A stretch of DNA of 43,949 bases from Clostridiales bacterium UBA1779 (GCA_002314565.1 DCGL01000010.1:1-43949), one strand, 5' to 3'; positions 33,618 to 41,619 are shown, counted from the first letter of the stretch. Made by a program: numbers and translations. The notes: generated by a model not told the origin, from the sequence alone.

Positions 33618-33653
33618 CAAGTAAAAAACGGCCTTCGGGCCGTTTTTTACTTG
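33618..33653. terminator. Perfect bidirectional terminator with UUCG loop
   Basis: A 16-bp perfect stem, CAAGTAAAAAACGGCC (33618-33633) with GGCCGTTTTTTACTTG (33638-33653), closes on TTCG. The A6 and T6 runs make it work on either strand. The next promoter's -35 begins within its last bases. Confidence 0.95.
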
Positions 33654-33679
33654 CCATTATTCTTTATTAATGATATAAT
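33651..33679 (+). promoter_or_regulatory. Promoter of the PHP-domain gene
   Basis: TTGCCA (33651-33656), 17-base spacer ending TGA, TATAAT (33674-33679). Perfect -10 with TG extension, 5/6 -35. The leader is about 55 bases and has GGAGG at 33725-33729. Confidence 0.85.
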
Positions 33680-33739
33680 AAATGTATATTTTTATTGATT
33701 AAACAGGGACGGTTCCCTGAAATCCGGAGGTTAACTTAA

Positions 33740-36700
33740 ATGGTCTTCTGTGAGAAATATAAAGGAATAATTCCGCGCATCGTTCATTCACCGGCAGAAT
33801 GGGCCCTTGTCGGCAGAGAAATGAAGATAAGCGCCGCCTGCCGCGCGTCAGACGGAAAGGTTCCGGACAGTCTGTGGGTATACGTGAGACGGGGTGAGAA
33901 GTATGAACTGAAGCCCTGTGATTCACTGACTGCCTGCGGACAGAAATATGAGATATATTCGGGTTATATTCCGAAAGAAGAGGTTTCGGGAGCTTCCGTT
34001 TCATACGCCGTAGGTGAAGAGGGATTTTTCTCTGAACTTACAGATATGTACCGCGTTGAACTGATTGACGGTGATACTCTGCCGTCACAGCCTCCGCTTA
34101 TTCTTACCGAGATTTATGGAAGACCTAAGGGAAGAGGAATCGGCACATATCTTGAGGTTATGAACCCATCCGAAAAAACGGTTGACCTCTACGACTATGA
34201 ATTCCTGGTAATTGAGAGCAAAAACGTTGCCGACGGAAAGCCCTTCGTCCGTCTTCCCATGTGCGATGCTCCCGGAACGGAATATATGAAGCCGGGTGAA
34301 TTTGCGGCAATCTGGGGGATTACCGCTGCAAACCTTGATAAGAAGGGAAGATTCTGGTCAAGCCCTGAAGATTTCTTTGAGGATTTTGACTCGGATTTCA
34401 ACAACAGATTTGCAGGATACACTACAGCTGACGGGCATGTCGTCCCAGTTCATCTTTATTCCGTCAATCCGGAAACCGGCGAAAAGAAGCCGCTTGCCGG
34501 CGTCGGTGAAATTCCCGTAAAAAATACGGAAACTTACCTGTTTATCGTTCCGAGAGGAAAGAACAAAGAGGAAGCTGTCTATACTGCTCATTACAACACG
34601 GTGTATGCCAGCTGTGATACTCCTGTCAAACAGTCTTCATACTGGAAAACGGACGTACGCTGCCCTGATAAGGGAATAACAATTTGTCATTACGCCCCCG
34701 GAACCCCCGGATTTGCCGGAAGGGGACAGGCATATCCCGATGCAGCAGCGGATCTTCCGCTGATTATTCCTATGAAGCCCGATACCGGACTTTATATTTC
34801 AGACAAAGCTGCCGATTTCGTGTTTGCAGCTGTTCCCTCTGATCCTGCAAGACGCGTAACCGATGCTCAGGTTCATATATGCATTTCGGATGAAGAAAAA
34901 ATACTTGAAGCATACGAAAGGGAAGACGGACTCTGGCACGCAAAGCTTGATTCCGATTTTATCGCACGTCACTCAAAGCTTTCATATTATCTGACCGCAT
35001 CCGACGGAACGAGAAGCGTATCGACTGCCGGTGAAAAGATTGAAATCAATATATTCGACAATGAGGGACCTGCAATTACGGATTGCATTCCAAGCGAAGG
35101 ATATGCATATGACGGAAGAGAAAAATGCGAAATAAGCGCGCGGTTTTATGATATTTCAGGTGTCGATCTTTCGGAATGCAGTTTGAACGTTGACGGAAAA
35201 GACTGTACGTCAGGGGCCCAATGGAGTCCAGCAGGCGTTAAATATGTTACCGAATTTTCAACGGGCAGCCATAATATGCATCTTGAGCTCTGTGACTGTC
35301 TCGGAAACCGCAGCGAAAAGAAAATCAACTTCACCGTTTCCGATCTCTCTGAAATGAATTGCTATATCGGGGAAGTGCACTGCCATACCTCCGATTCCGA
35401 CGGCACCGGTTTCCCGCCGGATGCTTACGAATATGCAAGAGACGTGGGCAAGGTCGATTTCTTTGCAACAACCGAGCATTCTCATTATATAGATACCGAG
35501 AAATACCGCAAAGCGCTTGAAACCGCCGAAAGATTTGACGAGCCCGGCAAATTTGCAGCTCTTTACGGCTGGGAAATGACCTGGAACAATTCCTGCGGTT
35601 ACTGGGGGCACATCAACGTACTCAATACGCGTGAATTTATCAGCGATATCAATTCCGTCAGTGAGCCGGAACTCTGGAAATGGATGAAGGAACGTCCGGG
35701 ATGCGTGGGAATGTTCAATCATCCCGGTTACAGCTGGGGCAATTTCGACGAGTTTTCGCACAGAGACGACGAAAGCGACGGTCTTATGCAGCTGGCCGAA
35801 ATCAAGGGACCCGTATACGATTTTGAATATATGAATATGCTGGCAGAGGGCTGGCACTGTTCCCCCGTGACAAACGAAGACAATCACGCTCCGAACTGGA
35901 CGACGGCGACAAATATGTACGGAATGATTCTGGCACCTGCCCTGACACGTCAGAACGTTGTCGATGCATTTGTCAATCACAGAACTTATACGACCTCGGA
36001 CAGAACGATGAAAATTCTGTATAAGGTCAACGGCGAGTGGCTCGGCTCTCATCTTGACAATCCGGACAAGCTTCGTTTTGATATTTCAATCACCACGGAA
36101 GCTTTGTCGGGCATCGGACTTGTCGAGATTGTGACGGAAGACAATATCGTTGCTGCTTCGAAAGATTTCAGCGGTATAAGAACGGCAAACTGGAAACCCG
36201 TACTGAATGCCGATTTCGATTATTACTACGTTAGAATCACCGGAATGGGCAATTACTGTGTGACGGCTCCCGTATGGCTTGAAAACCGCGGAGAAGCCGT
36301 AATTACCGGGATTCAGTATGCCGCTTCGTATAATGAAACCGACTCTGCAGCTGTTACCGCAGTCATTGAAAACAAAACCGCGGAAACTCTCGATGACGTA
36401 AGAGTGTCGTTTATACTATCTGCCCAGAACGGATTCAGGCTTGCCGATGCCGAGCCCTTCAGACGGATATGCTGCGGAAAGATGAAAGCGGGGTCAAGCC
36501 TCAAGGTCTCGGCTCTGCTTCCCGAAATCCCGTATCTGCGGCGCGCGACGGTAATAGTCAGCGCAAAGAACGACGGAAAGAGACGTTCGTCAACGGCATA
36601 TGCAATGCTGAATCCGGTCCAGATTACCGCAACTATGCCCGAAAGCGCTGTGTTTGAGCGTGACGGCAAAGAATTTGAAAATCCCTTTGCGTATATTACA

Positions 36701-37369
36701 CTTTATAACCGTTCACCGAAGCCGGTGTCGCTCAGCGGGGCAAGGCTCTGTTTGTGGACCAAGACCGGTAAACAGCCGTCTGAAGACAGAAAAATGACCT
36801 TCGGCAAGTTCGTTCTGCAGCCGAGAAGCACGGTGGTTGTCTGGGACAAAAGTCAGAATCCGGAACTCACGGTTAACGATTTCAACGAAAGATACGGAAC
36901 ATCTCTCGTTGAGGGCGTAACGATTATTCCCACGTCAGTTCATATTATCGGGGAGTCGAAAGACGGACGCAGACTTGATCTGAGGTTTGGGGACGTTCTT
37001 CGTGAAGAGATCATCAGCCGCGTTCACTGGAACTATGCCCTTGAATTTGACGGGGCACATCACGAAGAGGTTGAGCACCGCTACGTATACGTTCCGAACA
37101 GAACGTCGACCTCGACGCCTTCAGGTTTCCGCCGTCCGCAGCCCGGTGCCGTTGATGAAGAACAGGCAGGAATTCAGAGAACCGTTCTTCCGGGAAGAAA
37201 AGACAAGAAGAGAGCACAAGAGGCAGATAAGAAAGACGCACGTGCAGAGAAGAGAAAAGAAAACGCCGTTCTTTCAAAGAAAGAAGGCGCAATTGCCGCT
37301 GCGGGTGCCGCTGCCGTCGGTGCCGGTCTTGCAGCAACACTTGCAGTGCTGTTCAGAAAGAAAAAATAA
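33740..37369 (+). CDS. Large lamin-tail / PHP-domain (CehA/McbA-like) metallohydrolase with C-terminal membrane anchor
   Basis: The 1209-residue protein begins with an unrecognised beta-rich domain, followed at about 115-300 by a lamin-tail-like domain (LILTEIYGRPKGRGIGTYLEVMNP). A middle Ig-like section contains NIFDNEGPAITDCIPSEGYAYDG. A PHP metal-dependent hydrolase domain at about 540-790 has HxH ligands H547 and H549 (EVHCHTSDSDG), TTEHSHY, GWEMTW, MFNHPGYSWG and TNEDNHAPNW. A second lamin-tail-like beta domain, about 965-1120, follows (FENPFAYITLYNRSPKPVSLSGARLCLW). The end is a Lys/Arg/Ala-rich linker, one hydrophobic helix (AIAAAGAAAVGAGLAATLAV) and RKKK. It lacks an N-terminal signal peptide, although this domain mix and C-terminal anchor would suit a surface protein. 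Phosphoesterase activity is inferred. Confidence 0.8.
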   Translation: MVFCEKYKGIIPRIVHSPAEWALVGREMKISAACRASDGKVPDSLWVYVRRGEKYELKPCDSLTACGQKYEIYSGYIPKEEVSGASVSYAVGEEGFFSELTDMYRVELIDGDTLPSQPPLILTEIYGRPKGRGIGTYLEVMNPSEKTVDLYDYEFLVIESKNVADGKPFVRLPMCDAPGTEYMKPGEFAAIWGITAANLDKKGRFWSSPEDFFEDFDSDFNNRFAGYTTADGHVVPVHLYSVNPETGEKKPLAGVGEIPVKNTETYLFIVPRGKNKEEAVYTAHYNTVYASCDTPVKQSSYWKTDVRCPDKGITICHYAPGTPGFAGRGQAYPDAAADLPLIIPMKPDTGLYISDKAADFVFAAVPSDPARRVTDAQVHICISDEEKILEAYEREDGLWHAKLDSDFIARHSKLSYYLTASDGTRSVSTAGEKIEINIFDNEGPAITDCIPSEGYAYDGREKCEISARFYDISGVDLSECSLNVDGKDCTSGAQWSPAGVKYVTEFSTGSHNMHLELCDCLGNRSEKKINFTVSDLSEMNCYIGEVHCHTSDSDGTGFPPDAYEYARDVGKVDFFATTEHSHYIDTEKYRKALETAERFDEPGKFAALYGWEMTWNNSCGYWGHINVLNTREFISDINSVSEPELWKWMKERPGCVGMFNHPGYSWGNFDEFSHRDDESDGLMQLAEIKGPVYDFEYMNMLAEGWHCSPVTNEDNHAPNWTTATNMYGMILAPALTRQNVVDAFVNHRTYTTSDRTMKILYKVNGEWLGSHLDNPDKLRFDISITTEALSGIGLVEIVTEDNIVAASKDFSGIRTANWKPVLNADFDYYYVRITGMGNYCVTAPVWLENRGEAVITGIQYAASYNETDSAAVTAVIENKTAETLDDVRVSFILSAQNGFRLADAEPFRRICCGKMKAGSSLKVSALLPEIPYLRRATVIVSAKNDGKRRSSTAYAMLNPVQITATMPESAVFERDGKEFENPFAYITLYNRSPKPVSLSGARLCLWTKTGKQPSEDRKMTFGKFVLQPRSTVVVWDKSQNPELTVNDFNERYGTSLVEGVTIIPTSVHIIGESKDGRRLDLRFGDVLREEIISRVHWNYALEFDGAHHEEVEHRYVYVPNRTSTSTPSGFRRPQPGAVDEEQAGIQRTVLPGRKDKKRAQEADKKDARAEKRKENAVLSKKEGAIAAAGAAAVGAGLAATLAVLFRKKK

Positions 37370-37370
37370 G

Positions 37371-37430
37371 CAAGAAAAATGGCTGTTTAACCCCGGACAA
37401 AACCGGCGGCTTAAACAGCCTCTTTTCTTG
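37371..37430 (+). terminator. Terminator after the PHP-domain gene
   Basis: GGCTGTTTAA (37381-37390) pairs with TTAAACAGCC (37411-37420), with an inner CCGG/CCGG hairpin and outer CAAGAAAA/TTTTCTTG arms. The result is a long composite stem with a U-rich right arm. Confidence 0.8.
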
Positions 37431-37520
37431 CCTTTCCCAAGGGAAAGCTTGCCTTCCCCAAGGAAAAAGCTTGCCTTCCCCACGGGGGAAGGTGGCACGG
37501 CGCAGCCGTGACGGATGAGG
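37427..37520. repeat. CTTGCCTT triple repeat plus GC-rich palindromic element
   Basis: Three near-copies of CTTGCCTT(T/C)CCCA followed by an AGG/GGGGGAAGG-type complement start at 37427, 37448 and 37470, about 21-22 bases apart. Each can fold as a small CTTCCCC/GGGGAAG hairpin. The last runs on into GGTGGCACGGCGCAGCCGTG (stem CACGGC/GCCGTG) and ACGGATGAGG. I recall very similar elements scattered between genes in gut Clostridia, so it is probably a multicopy, possibly mobile, palindromic element. It sits between convergent terminators. Confidence 0.65.
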
Positions 37521-37555
37521 CTTTCATATGTTCAAACATAATAAGCTCAGACACG

Positions 37556-37591
37556 AAAAAAGGTCGCAGCCCGTAGGGCAGCGACCTTTTT
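37556..37591. terminator. Terminator of the rplJ-rplL operon
   Basis: AAAAAGGTCGC and GCGACCTTTTT form the stem, with an inner GCCC/GGGC. Read on the minus strand it ends in a U-run and lies about 36 bases after the rplL stop. It is symmetrical enough to stop plus-strand transcripts too. Confidence 0.92.
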
Positions 37592-37626
37592 CCGAACAGA
37601 CAGGATTTTTCAGAGTTCGGACGAAA

Positions 37627-38007
37627 TTACTTGATTTCGACAGTAGCGCCGGCTTCTGTGAGCTGAGCCTTGAGAGCTTCAGCATCAGCCTTGGATACGC
37701 CTTCCTTAAGTGTCTTGGGAGCACCCTCAACGAGTTCCTTTGCTTCCTTAAGGCCGAGACCGGTGATTTCACGGACAACCTTGATAACACCGAGCTTGTT
37801 GGCACCGAAGCTTGCGAGAACGACGTCGAATTCGGTCTTCTCTTCAGCAGCAGCGGGAGCGGCAGCAGCACCGGCAGCAGCACCGGCTGTGATGTTAGCA
37901 GCGGAAACTCCGAAAGCTTCCTCAGCGGCAGATACGAGATCTGCGAGTTCAAGAATAGTCAGACCCTTGATTTCCTCAAGGATAGCTGTAATTTTTTCAC
38001 TTGCCAT
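37627..38007 (-). CDS. rplL: 50S ribosomal protein L7/L12
   Basis: L7/L12 forms the flexible ribosomal stalk that recruits translation factors. The 126 residues have the N-terminal dimerisation helices (KITAILEEIKGLTILELADLV), an Ala/Gly-rich hinge (about 40-55, TAGAAAGAAAAPAAAEE) and a C-terminal domain with TEFDVVLASFGANKLGVIKVVREITGLGLKEAKELVEGAP. It follows rplJ by 54 bases behind a strong AGGAGG. In this window the pair is not next to rplK, rplA or rpoB, its usual neighbours. Confidence 0.98.
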   Translation of the reverse strand: MASEKITAILEEIKGLTILELADLVSAAEEAFGVSAANITAGAAAGAAAAPAAAEEKTEFDVVLASFGANKLGVIKVVREITGLGLKEAKELVEGAPKTLKEGVSKADAEALKAQLTEAGATVEIK

Positions 38008-38061
38008 AATAAAATGACCTCCTGGTATATTAAATCAGTAATCAGATGCTCGAAGCCAAAA

Positions 38062-38595
38062 TCAGGCTTCGGCGGGAGCTGCTTCTTCGGCAGCGGGAGC
38101 TGTCTCGCCGGCCTTGGCAGCCTGATCGAGAACGTAAACGAAATTGACGAGCGGAGAGCGGATTGTAACGAGAAGCTGTGTGATAAGAGTTTCCTTGCTG
38201 GGGATGGCTGCAAGCTTTTCTACGGCAGCAGTGTCAATGACGGCACCGTCAACGTAGCCTGCGAGCAGCTTGAAGGATTCAATCTTATCAGCATACTCTT
38301 TGAGAATCTTGGCGGGAGCAACGGCGTCATTTTCGCTGACTGCAATTGCTGTCATACCGTTAAGATACTGCTTCATATCGCCGTAGCCGCAGTTTTCACA
38401 AGCTCTGCCGGTGATGGAGTTCTTGAAAACGTGGTAAGAAACGCCTGCTTCACGCAGTGCCTTACGCATCTTCGTATCGTCCTCAACGGTGATGCCCTGA
38501 TAATTTACAACAACGCCGGAAACTGAAGCCTTGATCTTCTCGGTCAGTTCGGCGACAACCTGCTGCTTCTGCTCAAGTATAGCTTTGCTGGGCAT
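38062..38595 (-). CDS. rplJ: 50S ribosomal protein L10
   Basis: L10 anchors L7/L12 dimers to the ribosome. The 177-residue protein starts MPSKAILEQKQQVVAELTEKI and has GVVVNYQGITVEDDTKMRKALREAGV, the NSITGRACENCG segment (two Cys are unusual here) and a C-terminal Ala/Pro/Glu tail. The ATG at 38595 follows AGGAGG; in-frame upstream codons belong to the leader RNA. Autoregulation is expected through the L10 leader just upstream, where the L10-(L12) complex binds. Confidence 0.98.
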   Translation of the reverse strand: MPSKAILEQKQQVVAELTEKIKASVSGVVVNYQGITVEDDTKMRKALREAGVSYHVFKNSITGRACENCGYGDMKQYLNGMTAIAVSENDAVAPAKILKEYADKIESFKLLAGYVDGAVIDTAAVEKLAAIPSKETLITQLLVTIRSPLVNFVYVLDQAAKAGETAPAAEEAAPAEA

Positions 38596-38738
38596 TTTAA
38601 TTCCTCCTGGGTAAAATAAAAATATCCTTCTCCCGCAAAAGACCGAGAAAAGAATACACAAAAGAAAAGTCTTAAATTGTGTTTCACCTCGGCAGGATAG
38701 CATAGCTTTTACGGGAACCTGCTGTCTTTGGATAACGT
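38596..38738 (-). ncRNA. Ribosomal protein L10 leader
   Basis: The 5' UTR between the promoter and rplJ contains the characteristic L10-binding fold. Read on the minus strand, AAGACAGCAGG pairs with CCTGCCGAGG, spanning about 38685-38731, with the conserved unpaired AGACAGC and CCGAGG elements. This matches the L10 leader known in Firmicutes, which mimics the 23S rRNA binding site and gives feedback control. Confidence 0.88.
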
Positions 38739-38743
38739 GCAGT

Positions 38744-38772
38744 ATTATACTACCATTGCTTTCATTTGTCAA
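38744..38772 (-). promoter_or_regulatory. Consensus promoter of rplJ-rplL
   Basis: Read on the minus strand: TTGACA (38772-38767), 17-base spacer, TATAAT (38749-38744), a 12/12 match, preceded by an A-rich tract (AAAAAAAGTG). Expected of a highly transcribed ribosomal operon. Confidence 0.95.
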
Positions 38773-38829
38773 CACTTTTTTTAAAAATATCACAAATATT
38801 TTGTGTTTTTCTTTTGCGTTAATACGCAG

Positions 38830-38858
38830 TTAACAATGTAGGATTAAAATAATATGAT
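38830..38858 (+). promoter_or_regulatory. Promoter of the membrane protein / regulator pair
   Basis: TTAACA (38830-38835), 17-base spacer, TATGAT (38853-38858); both hexamers match 5/6. It diverges from the rplJ promoter with about 57 AT-rich bases between. Confidence 0.7.
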
Positions 38859-38926
38859 TTTATTATGGGTGTGCTATACACTCGGAAAACGGGCAGAAAG
38901 TGCCTGTTTTATGGGAGTTCTGAATA

Positions 38927-40120
38927 ATGAATAAAGAAAAGAATCGTTCTTTTTTTAAAGAATGGAAAGAAAAACCGGAATCCGTAAAGGCAGCAACCTA
39001 TTTTTCAACGGTTGCGTTTCAGACGCTGATATGCGCACTGTTCTTTATCCTTGCATTTGCATTTTTCTTTGACACAGACTGCGGGTACTTCAGGACCGGC
39101 TCTCTGATACCCTCTGTTGCCTGGGCGTCCCTCTTCGTGTTTGTGCTTTGGGCGGCAAGCTCGGTCTTCTTTATGAAAAACGAAAAATTGCCCGATACCG
39201 TTCCCGCAGACGGACGCATTTCATTTTTTGCCGCCGAGTATCTCGGGTTCATCTGCGGCTTTGACGGACTGTACAGAATAAAGCAGATTATCTCGGAATC
39301 AAGCGAATATCTGACGTTTTTCGATAAAACCTATTTCGGTTCCGATTATGCAGGCTACCGACTTTACAGAGTCAGTTTCATTGTGGATATCGCAACGGCA
39401 GTGTTTTGTTTCGGAACGGCTGCTTACTTCTTTTGTATGTCAGGAAAGGTAAAGCGCAGCGAAGCCAAAGCTCTGCTCGGATTGTTTCCCGTACTTCGCG
39501 CTCTGTCGGGAATAACTCAGGTATATTTTGAACCGAAAATTCCGATGAACACACCGATGAAGATGCTTTGCGAAGCTGCCATGATGGCGTCGGTACTTTT
39601 CTTCCTTGCGGAAATCAGATTCCTTCTCGATGAAAGATATGCAAGACCCGGATGGTATTTTACAGCCGGACTTGTCGGATGCATTGCAAATTTCACTTCC
39701 GGAGCCGCTTTGCTCGTTTTCTACTTTGCAAAGAGCGAAGCTTATTCGGGACAGGTCGGTATTTCCGGAAATGCCGTTTCCGAATTTGTTTCGGGCTGCG
39801 GTGAAATCTGTCTCGAAGCTTTCTTCTGCATCAATATCTTCCTTTATATAATAGCACGCCTGCTTTGCTTCGTCCGCAGACTTGTAAAGGGGGACCTTGC
39901 AGAACAGACGGACGCCTCAGACGGCAGTGAATGCGAACAGAATCCGGAAAACGCCTGTGCCGCAGAAGGTGCTGAAGTCTCTGACGTCTCTGAGAACTGT
40001 AATCCGTCAAGCGCGGATGACGCTCCTGCAGAAGGTACTGAATCCTGTTTACAATCACAGGGCGAGCCGGATGCCGAAAAAACGGAGCAATCCGGAACCG
40101 GTGGCGAAAATGAAAGTTAA
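38927..40120 (+). CDS. Polytopic membrane protein with acidic C-terminal tail, unknown function
   Basis: I do not recognise this 397-residue protein. It has a basic N-terminus (KEKNRSFFKEWKEK) and about six or seven hydrophobic segments: roughly 22-48, 60-82, 150-172, 185-202, 212-235, 245-268 and 290-315. These are rich in Phe, Ala and Cys. From about residue 325 to the end it is a soluble, highly acidic tail (repeated Glu, Ser, Ala, Asp and several Cys) with no fold apparent. The start follows GGGAG at about 38911-38915. Its last 11 bases overlap the small HTH gene, so the two are coupled, and the pair could be a membrane sensor with its regulator. Confidence 0.8.
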   Translation: MNKEKNRSFFKEWKEKPESVKAATYFSTVAFQTLICALFFILAFAFFFDTDCGYFRTGSLIPSVAWASLFVFVLWAASSVFFMKNEKLPDTVPADGRISFFAAEYLGFICGFDGLYRIKQIISESSEYLTFFDKTYFGSDYAGYRLYRVSFIVDIATAVFCFGTAAYFFCMSGKVKRSEAKALLGLFPVLRALSGITQVYFEPKIPMNTPMKMLCEAAMMASVLFFLAEIRFLLDERYARPGWYFTAGLVGCIANFTSGAALLVFYFAKSEAYSGQVGISGNAVSEFVSGCGEICLEAFFCINIFLYIIARLLCFVRRLVKGDLAEQTDASDGSECEQNPENACAAEGAEVSDVSENCNPSSADDAPAEGTESCLQSQGEPDAEKTEQSGTGGENES

Positions 40121-40667
40121 TCTCGGTCAGAAGGACAGAAGGGATGCGTCGTATGAACGCATTCTGTGGCTTCATGAAAGAATAAAGAGCGGAAGCTATC
40201 CGAATGCATCAAGACTCGTTGAGAAGTTCGGCATATCGCTGACTCAGGCTCATCGCGATGTAAAGCAGCTCAAGGCGCTCGGGGCTCCTGCTGTTTTTGA
40301 CAAGGTACGTGCCGGCTTCAGATACGGCGGCGAATACGAACTGCCGGACAGCTTCAGGGAAGATGATACGGAAAACAGTCTTCAGGCCATTGCTCTTGCC
40401 GAAGAGGCTCTCGGCGGAAGCGTTCAGATGAGAATTCCTTATACGGCTGAAATTGAACTTGACAGCAAGGTTTCTGCGCTTGAACTCGGAAGTTACATCG
40501 TCGGAAGAAATTCAAAGAAGGGGACGTTTATCTGTGAATTCAGAAATCCGGACCTTTTTGCCGGGATGCTCGTTGCCTGCGGGCAGAGAGTCCGCGTCGT
40601 CTCTCCGGACTGGTTCCGTGAGAAGCTCATCGGCAGATGCGAAGCGCTTATTGAAACCAACAAATGA
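40110..40667 (+). CDS. HTH transcriptional regulator, WYL-family-like but lacking the WYL core
   Basis: The 185-residue protein has an N-terminal HTH (about 10-60: RILWLHERIKSGSYPNASRLVEKFGISLTQAHRDVKQLKALGAP), the DeoR/HTH_11-like start seen in WYL regulators, followed by FDKVRAGFRYGGEYELPD. The rest contains SLQAIALAEEALGG and a C-terminal ligand-type segment (ELGSYIVGRNSKKGTFICEF, GMLVACGQRVRVVSPDWFREKL) like the WCX end of WYL proteins. The WYL domain itself, with its Trp-Tyr-Leu motif and about 150 further residues, is missing. The ATG at 40110 lies in the end of the membrane protein gene. An open frame continues upstream to 39897 in an alternative frame of that gene, but it is not coding. 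Confidence 0.78.
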   Translation: MKVNLGQKDRRDASYERILWLHERIKSGSYPNASRLVEKFGISLTQAHRDVKQLKALGAPAVFDKVRAGFRYGGEYELPDSFREDDTENSLQAIALAEEALGGSVQMRIPYTAEIELDSKVSALELGSYIVGRNSKKGTFICEFRNPDLFAGMLVACGQRVRVVSPDWFREKLIGRCEALIETNK

Positions 40668-40720
40668 AAACTACGTGCCGTCAACTTGCCGCAAAATTTT
40701 GTTTGTGAAATGAAACTCGT

Positions 40721-40762
40721 AGGCTGAAAATCCGGAATTCCGGCTTTTCGGCCTCCTTTTTT
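40721..40762 (+). terminator. Rho-independent terminator after the HTH gene
   Basis: AGGCTGAAAATCCGG (40721-40735) pairs with CCGGCTTTTCGGCCT (40740-40754), a 15-position stem with one mismatch and an AATT loop, and is followed by CCTTTTTT. Confidence 0.92.
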
Positions 40763-40802
40763 CAAAAAAATAAAAAAATATCTGAAAAAAATAAAAAAAA
40801 TC

Positions 40803-40831
40803 TTGCAATATTATATTGTTTGTGATATAAT
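40803..40831 (+). promoter_or_regulatory. S10 operon promoter
   Basis: TTGCAA (40803-40808), 17-base spacer ending TGTGA, TATAAT (40826-40831), behind a 40-base A/T-rich stretch. Perfect -10 with TG extension. It produces an approximately 360-base leader before rpsJ. Confidence 0.88.
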
Positions 40832-41198
40832 AGGCGAGCTTGATGTGCGAAGAAATGCGTTGAAGCGAAAGGTTGCCGCCCTGAACAGCGGGTAATTTTC
40901 GCCGAGAAGTGCGGGACAGGGCCCTGAACAGCCCGTGATTCCGTGCGATAACTGAAGCACTTTGGCCCCGTTCGGCTGATGTTCATAGGCTGAAATGCGG
41001 GTTCCGGAAAAGATTCCGTATGATCCGAAGTCCGACTCTGCGACGGCAGACAAGGGTTTCGGCTTTTGTATGGAAAAGGAACGGAACGCCCGAGACGGTG
41101 GTTAAAAGATTGCTCAATTGCCTCCGAGACGCGGTTCGCAAACGGCTACATTAATTATATGACGCGCGAGAAACGCGGAAAAGAAGGAGGAAATATCC
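40832..41198 (+). other. Long 5' leader of the S10 operon
   Basis: About 360 transcribed bases without a credible reading frame precede rpsJ. CCCTGAACAGC occurs at 40879-40889 and 40922-40932, each followed by a similar (G/C)(G/C)GT(A/G)ATT(T/C) stretch, and CCGAGACG occurs at about 41089-41096 and 41126-41133. Several GC-rich hairpins can form. Long S10-operon leaders that bind L4 are known in other bacteria. This one does not visibly match the enterobacterial or Bacillus leader, so it may be a lineage-specific control RNA. Confidence 0.5.
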
Positions 41199-41507
41199 AT
41201 GGCAGCAAAAACCATCAGAATTCGTCTGAAGAGCTACGACCACACCCTCATCGATGCAGCAGCAAAGAAAATCATTGACGTTGCAAAGAAGAACGGATGC
41301 GAAGTTTCAGGACCCGTACCGCTTCCCACCGAGAAGGAAATCGTAACAATTCTGAGAGCTGTTCACAAGTACAAGGATTCCCGTGAACAGTTCGAACTTC
41401 GCAACCACAAGAGACTTATTGATGTTAAGAACGCCAATGAGAAGTTCGCAAGCGAAATCATGAACATCGAACTTCCCGCCGGTGTTGACATCGAAGTCAA
41501 GGGTTAA
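41199..41507 (+). CDS. rpsJ: 30S ribosomal protein S10
   Basis: S10 of the small subunit head, also the NusE transcription factor. At 102 residues it is standard: TIRIRLKSYDHTLIDAAAKKIIDVAK at the start, VSGPVPLPTEKEIVTILRAVHKYKDSREQFELRNHKRLIDV in the middle and NIELPAGVDIEVKG at the end. Strong AAGGAGG precedes the ATG. First gene of the S10 operon, reading through a 112-base gap into rplC. Confidence 0.98.
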   Translation: MAAKTIRIRLKSYDHTLIDAAAKKIIDVAKKNGCEVSGPVPLPTEKEIVTILRAVHKYKDSREQFELRNHKRLIDVKNANEKFASEIMNIELPAGVDIEVKG

Positions 41508-41619
41508 TTTAATTTAGTTTCCAATCAGCAAGTCCCGAAGAGGGAGCTTGCCGGTCAAGTTGGCGTAATTCCGAAAGGAAAAATCCAAAGCGTCAACCAA
41601 TAACCTGCAGGAGGAAAAA

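Noticed and set aside
39897..40109. Extended N-terminus of the HTH regulator
   Set aside because: This part is the acidic tail of the membrane protein read in another frame; the ATG at 40110 begins the recognisable HTH protein.
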